Shown here in pieces: positions 55,463 through 64,000 of a stretch of DNA of 64,000 bases; positions within the stretch are counted from its first letter, which is position 1, and every line of letters starts with the position of its first letter. Made by a program: the position numbers and the translations under genes. The stretch is from Mesodorylaimus sp. YZB2_4 (lineage: Eukaryota; Nematoda; Enoplea; Dorylaimida; Dorylaimidae): contig JASANH010000882.1 of the NCBI GenBank assembly GCA_030248295.1, positions 124,001 through 188,000 of the forward strand, given 5' to 3'. The notes beneath the pieces are model-generated. The model had not been told where the DNA came from, ran no database searches, and saw only the letters and a list, made by a program, of their open reading frames with translations.

Positions 55463-56772
55463 ACAAGTCCGCAGACAAACCAAGTACCTGCCCTGGAGTC
55501 AACTCCTGGACTCTTCCAGTATGACAAGGGGAACGACAACAGCAGAGGCTTTTTATGAGTGTGCTAATCTAAGTCCCCGACCAGCACCTGGCTCGCCCCA
55601 CCGTTCTGCCAATGGGGTGGACAACATGGAGGGGTGGCTTCCCCCGAAGGGGGAGAGCTAATCTCACCCAGCAGCCTGTTCTTATACTGCCCTGGGTCCT
55701 CCCTGCCGAGTCAACTGCCCGAGCCACACCCCAAGAATTCCAAGGCGCCCCCAAGCGCCAATCGTCACAGCATCGGTTTCGATCCTGCCTCCTCGCCATG
55801 CTCTGAGTTCGAGCTGAATTGATAATAAGGTAAACATTTATTTGTCAATCTATCACATATCAGTACCGAATCTTAGATACATGAATATATTTAAGGTTTT
55901 ATTTCCAAAAACTCAATACATTGGCGGCAGGAGCACGTTGAGGGGGAAGGGATGTGACCCGAAAAAATCATGAACAAAAGTATTATTGACCACAAAAGGA
56001 ACAGAAGGAAAGAAGCCGTCAGCCAAACCCGACTAACAGTCCAATCCCCTTTCCGAGCACTCGTTATCGTCTGCGAGAGGACAGCCAAAGCGTTGACTGC
56101 AATAGACAATGTACTTCACTGCCTCTCATGATCACATGCACCCGGGATGTTAGCTCAGATCGGTTCATGTCAGATCCTCGAGGTTGACATCAGGCCTCAC
56201 ATGTTCATGTCAAAAAGTATCTTGAACATACTCTCAAAATTTGAATCTTTACGTTGCTGAGCTCCAAATGAGAAAAATTCAGATCGTGTGAAGGCAAAAA
56301 TTGCATGACTCGATGGAGGGACACATTTAATTCGACACTTATGAATAAAGATTCTCGTCAACATCATCAATAAATTCACAGGGATATGCAGCATTATGAT
56401 AAGGTTTGAGAAGGTTGTTTTGATGGGATCAAGCCAGGAAGATTATCAGAACCAAATCTGCACTCTAGTTCCCACAGTTATAAGAAATCGGCCTCTAATC
56501 TTGGGGATTTAGGAAAGGACGCCCATGAAATTATTGGAACTGACAACACAGACATTTCTCTTATTGCATAATACCATGAAGAACACGTTAGCATCACCTG
56601 TACTGTTACTGTACCAGATTTAGCTAGGCTCTCCAGTAAGTGATAATACACTTCTCCGATGATGACACGCATCTTTCTGGAAAAAAATTTCTAAGAGGGG
56701 ATCAGTTTCACATGAGTATTCCTTGCACGACCAATCGTCGCTTCTTTGATTAAGTATGCTGTGTGTGCGGCC

Positions 56773-56788
56773 GGGGGGGGGGGGGGGG
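56773..56788 (+). repeat. Poly-G tract (16 bp)
   Basis: An uninterrupted run of G following GGCC. Confidence 0.9.
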
Positions 56789-56971
56789 CTGAATCGTCTT
56801 CATATATACAAAAGTTCTTAGTTGATCGCAGTATTTCACACGAAGTTTTTTCAAATTTATTTTGTCCGAGCTGCTCTCAGATATTTTTGGCGGGAACTCG
56901 AAATTTGGCACTCCTCCGCGAACGATGGCTAGTCTATTTCTATTTAGCATATGTATTTGTTGTGATTTTAG

Positions 56972-57274
56972 TCCATGTACGGCCGATACTTGGAACTTGA
57001 TCGTCGAATAACTGGTTCAGAATCTGCTTTGACTCCTGTGTTTTCCATGGCTCCGCTGCTGGTTCAAGCTGGCTCCGACTTCAAGAATAAACATTTTAAT
57101 AGAACACACTTTTGCACTTTTGCTCCCTCAGAGCGTGTCGGTGGCCCTTTAAAAGAATTTTGCCAGAAAAGATGCTTCGGCGATGGCAGAAATGGATGTA
57201 ACCTGCTGCTTCAGTGCCGACTTTTTTGCGAAAATAATTTTAAAGAGCAAAATACAACCGCGAGTTTGAAATGA
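56972..57274 (+). CDS. Possible exon of a cysteine-rich protein
   Basis: After a TGATTTTAG acceptor, a frame of about 100 residues runs to TGA at 57274. It has seven cysteines in its second half, in the order HFC, EFCQKRC, GCN, QCRLFC, plus sequons NRT and NTT. An ATG at 56975 could also be the start. No signal peptide is visible in this frame, so an upstream exon is likely. The spacing is not that of the two-module family. Not recognised. Confidence 0.3.
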   Translation, partial: SMYGRYLELDRRITGSESALTPVFSMAPLLVQAGSDFKNKHFNRTHFCTFAPSERVGGPLKEFCQKRCFGDGRNGCNLLLQCRLFCENNFKEQNTTASLK

Positions 57275-57600
57275 AAAAACATGCTAGCATCCAAACATGC
57301 TAATCAGAGAAAATACAGCTGGCCTTTTTAGCGTTGTTAGAGGATCGCCACAAACACCGTAAAAATAATGCGCACATGAAGAAAACGGCGAATAGTAAAG
57401 CAAACCCAAATTTTTGACGCCTGTTTCTACAGAAAGTTTTCAGAACATGCTAATACATTTAGCGTTTGCTATCTGCAGCCACTTCTCTCAATAACGACCC
57501 CATAAAGTATCCCTACAGTATATCTTTGACTCATTCACGCTTTGTTTCACCTCGACGGAGCTCCTATTGCACAGTCAAAAATCATTGCTGAATTGATCAC

Positions 57601-57925
57601 CTACTTTATGAAGAAAAGCCCCTTCGTTCCATCTATCCCATTCTTACAGTTATAAATTCGAGTTCGGGGGTATGGTACCTTGCATCGGAAAACTTGTTTT
57701 TTCTGTATAAAATGATTGTTGATCCTTTCTGAATACGAAATGACAGTTTTCAAAATATGATCGATGCGGATGTTGACGTCAAACTCATTATGGAATATTT
57801 TTGGCATCCATATCCCTAAGCCTAAGCATGGCTCATACATAAATATACGACCGTGGGCGCACCCACATCCACAGTATTCTTCGTGTAGCTGAGGGCGCAA
57901 AGCGGAAACAATCTTGTTGAGTCCT
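57601..57925 (-). CDS. Possible exon, unrecognised
   Basis: On the minus strand an ATTACAG acceptor opens a frame of about 107 residues. It includes EEYCGCGCAHGRIF and a long stretch without stops, ending at 57601. It may belong with the signal-peptide exon at 59737-59837, but the joins between are not resolved. Confidence 0.25.
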
Positions 57926-58516
57926 CTGTAATATTTTTAAAAGCGAGACAGATTTTGAAAACAGCGAGGTAATGGGTGGCAGTAAGCATCGATGCCAGAC
58001 CACATAAGAAGGTTCAGCAATGAGAATCACTTGATTCTTGATGTAAGCTTTGACCGCGCGCTTTAGGCAGGTGATCTTTCAGAACAGATCTTTCCTTTTT
58101 ACCGTCAGTAAACGAAAGGAGTGTCAGCAGCGCAATAAAGTCAAGTTGCGCTGCTGCAGGTCCCTTTCTGATGAAGCTTGTACCTGCGTTTTACAATAAT
58201 ACTGATGGCACAGTAAGCTAGATTAGAGTTAGTAAAATAATGGAGTTAAAACCTGAAACGAGGGTTTGACGTCCATAAAAACATGAAATTCTATTGCCTG
58301 ATTCAAAGCAATTTGAAACACGAACAATTAGTAATCACTTTGCGCCTTGGACTACAGTATAGAGGAATAGCGACATTTCTGGCACTGTGAGTCCATCATT
58401 TTTTCGCTCATGCAAAAGACAAGAATTTCGCTTTTTTGAAGGAAAATAAAAATGAGGCCGGTGGGCCGATGGGCTAAGCAGACGCGGGTTACGCGACCGG
58501 TGGTAGATGCGAGGTT

Positions 58517-58684
58517 GGCCTCGTGGCCTGGTGTGCTGGGTTAGGCTTCTGCCTTTCCCGCCAGGTGCGCAGTTGCGGGCGAGTATTCGACTCGCGGGCC
58601 GGTAAAAAATTTTCTGTAAATGTGTCCCTTCCCCCTCGAGTGCGCTTGAGCATTTGGTGATGTGGTAAAACATGAACATGAGCA
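58517..58684 (+). mobile_element. tRNA-derived SINE, copy 3
   Basis: Same structure as 54677-54846: GGCCTCGTGGCCTGG start, GTATTCGACTCG B-box region, CCCTCGAGTGCGCT body and GAACATGA tail. Confidence 0.75.
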
Positions 58685-59027
58685 ACGCGCATGGAAAAGT
58701 ACAGTAGATAGATATTTATATACCCGTATACTGTATGTACTGTATGTTCATCACATCGCTGTTATACAACTCCTTGCAAAGAGATCTGGTCAGAATTACA
58801 GAAGTTGTCTTGCAAGCAGTCTTATCAGTATTTCCACTCATGCCAATTCTAACTGGTGATCAAAGATTCGCTCAAAGCTATCAGACTTGTAAAATTTCTT
58901 GCAAGTTCTATGAAAAGCTTTAAACCGCATTCCAAAGCTTTGTGCCACACCACATCTTCAAAGGAGAAAAACCAACTTCTTTTCATCTTCCTGAATTCTT
59001 TTTGTCTTGAGTAAAGTCATCATTAAA

Positions 59028-59837
59028 AAATAACTGACTCTCAGCCATGATGAACCGAATCCCGCTCAAAGCAAAAGATGTTGTGTTTGCTTTTCGAATA
59101 AAAATTGCAACCTCAAGGAATGCACTGGCACAGGGAGCGACTAGAATAGCACTCAAATAATAGAAGTCAATTTTACAAAACAAATATTATAGTCAGAGCC
59201 AACAATTTTCACGAATCACGGGAACAGTCATACTGTATAGTCAGACTACTCATCGTCAGCCTGGACACACTATGGTGGGCGGCCAGCGCCAGAGTGCGTG
59301 TAGGCTGATATGAGTAACCAGACTTTATGTTAGAAAAGATCACTTTTAAGTGAACGATTATCTCCACGGTGTCCATATTCTTGCCTTCAGCCATCAGTCT
59401 ACTGTAACCGGGCGATGCAGTATTGACTGATGACCAGTGTTAAGTGCGTAGTGCATGCCAACGAACGAGGCAAGATATGGGTGACATGGCGCAATTTTGG
59501 ATTCGTCTCAACTTGCCCGTCTGCTTGTCTTTGATAAGAAATGTCGCTTTCGACTGATCGTTCGATGGAATTTCATAGAAAAAGCGTTTCTGTAGCTTTT
59601 TCTGGCTTTCTAAGCGATGACTTTGAAAATTCTTCGGAGGTGGCCTAAAATGTAAATGCCCTTTCTACATCACAAAGTACTGTGACGGAATCTTTTCTGT
59701 GACTGGGAGTGGTCCTGTGGATTGCACCTTACTTACTTCTGTAGGATGTGATAGGCCACGGAAGGTTCTGGCTGGCTGGCCACTATTTTATCTCCAGCCA
59801 AGAATAGAATGAGGATTGATAAAAGAATGAAATTCAT
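59028..59837 (-). CDS. Possible gene start with signal peptide, three candidate exons
   Basis: On the minus strand, exon 59837-59737 begins with a good signal peptide (MNFILLSILILFLAG) and ends at an AA/GTAAGT donor. A TTACAG acceptor near 59408 continues in phase through about 60 residues (MAEGKNMDTVEIIVHLK and onward) to about 59210. A further in-phase join at a GATTC/GTGAAA donor and TTTGAG acceptor leads into a hydrophobic segment AILVAPCASAFLEVAIF, which stays open to about 58983. The Cys and Ala/Val-rich part loosely recalls receptor ligand-binding domains, but the match is too weak to name. Exon ends are approximate. Confidence 0.3.
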
Positions 59838-60283
59838 TTCACTGCTGCGTGTAGTAGGGTGGTCTGGTCGATACAAAAGCAGGAGGCAGATAAGAGAAAG
59901 GCTTGTTGAGATGCTGGCTTTCATTTCAAAGCTTGCTGACTTCATTTTCATAGGCGAAGTATTTGGCAACAAGAGGCAAAGTGCACCACTCGCAATCAGT
60001 CGACCCTCTGCTGGCATAAACAGCTTGAACTAAGACCCATATTCGCGTTCGTCACACATGATCGATTGGTGACATAAATGTCAATTATACTGTAGAACGC
60101 GTTCACGAAAAACGGAGGCTAGGGACAGTACATAGAATTCTAGTTCTGATTACGATTCCGAAATAGCAGAAACCGCTGAGTTTTGTTGCAAGTCGCAGAT
60201 TTTGTTGCAATGCATCCAAATAAATATCACGTTGCGGAACAAGACGTCATTTTGTTTTTTAAAGCTTCGCAGTAAACAAGGCT

Positions 60284-61025
60284 CTTTGAGGGGGGTCTGT
60301 GCCAACACAGCCCGTCCATTGTTGGACTCGCGATGTCAGCTTTTGAAAAAAATTGCTGTCAACACTGCCTGCCGCCCCAGGGGCCTTGCTGACCATGGTC
60401 ATCTTTCCTAAGCCATTGGCCATTCTTGCCACTTCGATCGCAAAGAAGGCTTCTGGTAATTTAGTTCCTTTTAAATCATTTCTTCCGTTTAATTTTTCCG
60501 CTAGACCATTTTGTTTGTTTTTGCTTGAAGTGGGCAACCCTCTAGCACCCAGACCAATGTCGTATTTTACAATTATGGCCTCTCGAACGACGAAAGAACT
60601 CGCTGAAAACTCAGAATGCGGCTCTGGAGAGGCACATGGCTTTGTGGAACTTCTTGTAACCCTCACGATCAGTGAGAGCATTGTCAAATTAGAACCCTAA
60701 CGAGCTGCGAGTATTATCGATAGATAGCATGGAAGCTTCTGAGATACATGCAAATATATGGGGCAAAAAAATATGGATAGATATGGACATCTCTCCACTG
60801 ATCCCACTAAATCCAACTTCCTTATTCTGTGTGCTCAAAATGGTTTCTGGAATAATAAAATTATCGCTGTGAAGAATTTTAAAAAGCATTGTTCAAGTGA
60901 GTAGGTTTGCTTTTTTGCTCAGCAAATATGGAGACGCGCGGGCAGGAGCGAGCGGTGTTGACAGCGATTTTTAATGATTGCGGACCCCGCGAGTCCAACA
61001 ATGGACGGGCGGTGTTGACGTTGAA
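60284..61025. repeat. Inverted repeat pair of about 85-90 bp
   Basis: 60284-60376 and about 60938-61025 are inverted copies sharing GCCCGTCCATTGTTGGACTCGC and CTGTCAACACTGC-type sequence. The 560-bp centre has open frames on both strands without recognised domains. It may be a non-autonomous DNA element. Confidence 0.6.
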
Positions 61026-61102
61026 TCTTTGAGGGTATACTGGAAAAAGTAAAGATGCGACGAAACTTGCTTCATGTGCATAATAGAATGCGACCTGACG
61101 CA

Positions 61103-61270
61103 ATGGGTAGCAGACTCAGCAAGTCGGAAGGCACATTGGTTATGCGTTTCGCGTCGAATGGCGCAGTGCAGTATTATGAATTCACAAACAGCAAAGTCAC
61201 AGTGACATCCACAGAAGGGCAAGCGGAAAACGCCGTTTTAAAACAGGTGCACTCGTTTTCATCTGACTGA
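61103..61270 (+). CDS. Possible short coding exon with myristoylation-like start
   Basis: A frame of 55 residues starts MGSRLSKSEG, a Met-Gly-x-x-x-Ser type sequence, and continues with FASNGAVQYYEF. A CAG/GTGCAC possible donor lies near 61246. No family is recognised. Confidence 0.2.
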   Translation: MGSRLSKSEGTLVMRFASNGAVQYYEFTNSKVTVTSTEGQAENAVLKQVHSFSSD

Positions 61271-64000
61271 ACTTGTTTTTAAAAGCAATCAGGCAGTACA
61301 CTTATGAGTTTTTTCATCGTGTCCTATCACTGGCGAATCTTTCGCATAGATCACGCAGCTTTCACAAAAGAATTTCCAGAATTCTCTTTCAGGCCATGTA
61401 GACGCTATGTCATTGATCAGCCCTATGTTCAAAAGTCATAGCGTCTGCAGTGAGTTTCAACCCGCGATTGATTGGCTAAACGGGCGAGTGAACAATAGTT
61501 ATCAGCCTCTAATTGAACGCTGATAAAACTCGGCGTTGTTTATTCGATTTTGGAAGCTTGCAACCTGAGCCAATTATCAGCTAGATAGGAAGCAGATTGT
61601 TTTTACTGACGCTGTGGTGTACTACTGTAGCGTTCAGCGCTCTGAAATTTCAAAACCATTGCCGTCAGCTCGTTCCGTCTTGTAGGCGAATGATCGCAAG
61701 TTTGGAAAACTAGCCATAAACGTTTTGAAGACCGTTTATACGCAATGCGTTCTCCCTCTTTTGTGTCCGATTGGGCACTGATGCAAAAGAAACCAATCGA
61801 CGACTTAAAACATTTCCAAAAATTTGCAGTTTGCTGCATACAGAACCAACGGCATTGACTCGTTGGCTGCCCTAAGATAAACTTGTTTGGAAAATCGCAG
61901 AAATCGCCTGAAACTAATTCTTTCTTTACAGATTTATCATGGGCTGATTGCCTATCTATCACATCAACGGCTAATCAATACTGGCATGTCCAGCCGTAGG
62001 TCCAGTGAACGTGCAGCGGTTCCTCGGCATCTTGAAGCCCATGCTGGAAGAACTGCAGTTGAAGTGTCGGCAATAAACGTGTGGAATGATCTACTATATG
62101 ATATAATAGATATACACTTTCAAACGATTCGTTTCCAATCTTTGTTTTAATTGACAGTGACTTTAAAGTTTTCTAATTTTTTTGTACCGCGCCCTAGTAT
62201 GGACGTGATGTCTTTGGCTGCAGAAATATACAGATACAGATACAAATACAACTAGCCATCATTCATTCAAAAAGGAATATAGTTTTTGAAGGAACTTTGT
62301 TTCAGTCAGTTCCTGGTGTCACATGCGGTGAAAGCGACTGATGAATTACGAAAGATTGCGTTCCACAAATACTTAAATAATATCGCAGGAAAATTATTTG
62401 AAATCTGTCCAGGGCAAGGAAACTTTAATAGAAACCGAAAAGAGCATTGGCAGTAACTGCCGCGTACTGCTCCACTAAGTCAAACTGTACACGTGTGACC
62501 CGCATGCTGCATACAATGGCTTGATCAGGAGATTAGAAGTACACTACTCATCGAAACTATGGAATCGCCTGGGCGAAAACGTGTTTGCAGGATTTGGAAG
62601 CCCGCAGCGTGATCGGGCTGTAAAACGTTGTACGCTGTAAAAAAATGCTTTAGTAAGACAACATTTTTGTGGAGCTGAAAACATTGTTTTCCTTGTTATC
62701 TGCGTAAAATTTTCTATCGAATCATATTGTTTTCCATGTAACTAAGCGCTTGGCTTTAGTACCTAGTACAAAGGCGGGAACGTAAAATAGCGAGACTGCG
62801 CACAGGCGATTCCATAGTTCCATAGTTCATCCTCCTGCATGAAGCTGCTTTTTGAGGACACGATCAGTTTCGCGTGTTTGGCAGTGATTGAATATGCGCA
62901 GAATAATAGAGCTCGCGATCAGGTATACTACAGTACCTACGTATCACAAAATTTTTTGAGACGGAGAGAATTGAACAGGGTTAGGCTGGGGGTATTGCAT
63001 ATTTTAAATGCTCCTCCTACGACGACACTGAAATCGGTCATCATCCAATTCATAGTGGGCCGATGTGTATTTCTCAAAGCGAGCCCACATCGCCCCCTTC
63101 CAATATGATTGATTGGTCAAACGTTATCCCGTAATAGACGCATCGAAGAATACCAGTATTTGCAATTACAAGGAGCTACCATAGAGCCTTAATTTATTAG
63201 AGTGACCGAAACCCCTGAAAAAGGTTTTTCTAGACCTCGAACACGGCATATACTGTATATATACTTATAATCTTATCCCTTTTACCAAGTACAGGAGGCT
63301 CACAATTGGCAAGAATTTTCTGACATGGTCCATTTCACGGCTCGCACAGAAATTTTAAAAGGTGTCCACCAATGTCCTTAATGACCGTTGACAGCAAACT
63401 ACGAGTAGCATGTTCACGCATGTTTTTGTTGCCCAATATGTGATGTAAGTACACTTTGCTCCATTTTTCAGAGGAGCGACGTTTTCCGCCGAATATTGGC
63501 TGTACGCCGCAGAATTGTGATAGCAGGGCAGTGACGTGATGCAGTTCTTATTTTTTCAGAAAAGGGAGGATAGGGATGCGCCGGTATAAAATGTTTCTGC
63601 GATGGCCCCTGAAAAATTTCAAACTTCAGGTTGCCCTGAGGCTGTGAATCAGCTTTAAAGCAAGCGGAGTAGGTAATCTTTTGTGCCCGCCATTGCCAGC
63701 TGTCATTCAAGTAACGATTCGTACACAAGACGCGCACCACTCACCAGCTCACAACATAGAGTATCTTACATCACAATTCTAAAATCACGTCAGCCTTGCC
63801 TTGCGCCTAATTACTGTTTGCACGTTAATAAGAGGGCCCAGCCAGTTCGAAGACAGAAACTTTTCTAATACGATTTCTCATCTCTACTGTAAATCCTTCT
63901 CGTTGGCTTTAGGAGACTTTTGCAGCCCTTGTAAAAAAGGGACTCAGAGACAATGACATGCGAAAGACCGAGGCAGAGATGGTATGAGCCCAAACGCATA
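61271..64000. other. Intergenic, no gene recognised
   Basis: Open frames exist on both strands (for example 61603-61962 minus) but none shows a domain, signal peptide or convincing exon structure. Scattered TACTGTA/TACAGTA motifs occur as elsewhere in the window. Confidence 0.35.

Larger units (their letters stand above)
54847..56971. other. Intergenic, no gene recognised
   Basis: Contains a perfect hairpin at 55413-55462 and a 16-bp poly-G run at 56773-56788. A GC-rich part (55060-55800) has open frames without recognisable domains. Confidence 0.4.

Noticed and set aside
57833..58030. Receptor ligand-binding (ANF-type) segment with FRFAPSAT
   Set aside because: The likeness is in a shorter frame of the same exon; a longer open frame from the same acceptor is more likely coding.
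60353..60700. Protein-coding exon on the plus strand
   Set aside because: Both strands are open here and neither shows a domain or supported splice sites; it lies within an inverted-repeat element.

Overview
This is a eukaryotic (animal) window. Genes have GT-AG introns of about 57 bp up to about 1.4 kb, with short TTTCAG/TTTTAG acceptors and no operons. The recognisable products are animal families: HRD1/synoviolin, an ELOVL6-type elongase, a DUF229 sulfatase-like protein and a DEG/ENaC channel. Several small single-exon genes share a TATA element about 30-34 bp upstream of a (T/C)CAGTC motif. That is the arthropod-type initiator, so an arthropod or other ecdysozoan is my best guess. The species cannot be fixed from the sequence.

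Layout. 1-19.4 kb and 40.1-47.4 kb are repeat-rich and built from copies of a 2-4 kb unit. Most copies carry one member of a small secreted cysteine-rich protein family: four intact genes and one nonsense-broken copy on the left, one intact gene and one frameshifted copy on the right. The right-hand block 40.16-45.31 kb is an inverted, nearly identical copy of 1-4.74 kb, so about 35 kb of ordinary genes lie between two long inverted arms. Fragments of unrelated genes (glutaminyl cyclase and a kelch-like exon) sit at unit edges.

20-40 kb holds ordinary genes: DUF229 (22.6-25.6 kb, +), ELOVL (26.5-27.6 kb, -), a possible small secreted protein (28.7-29.1 kb, -) and a complete 13-exon HRD1 ubiquitin ligase (33.9-39.0 kb, +). 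Between them are two short inverted-repeat DNA elements and other dispersed repeats. 47.4-64 kb is sparse. It holds a three-exon DEG/ENaC channel (49.6-52.4 kb, +), a few weak exon candidates, tRNA-derived SINE copies and inverted-repeat elements.

The most interesting system is the cysteine-rich family. Each mature protein is two tandem copies of one module, C-x13-C-x(8,9)-C-x14-C, each normally ending D-x-F-x-x-Q-C. I recognise no named domain with this layout. The genes are apparently secreted, single-exon and recently amplified in direct and inverted orientation, with copies in different stages of decay. No function can be assigned from sequence alone.
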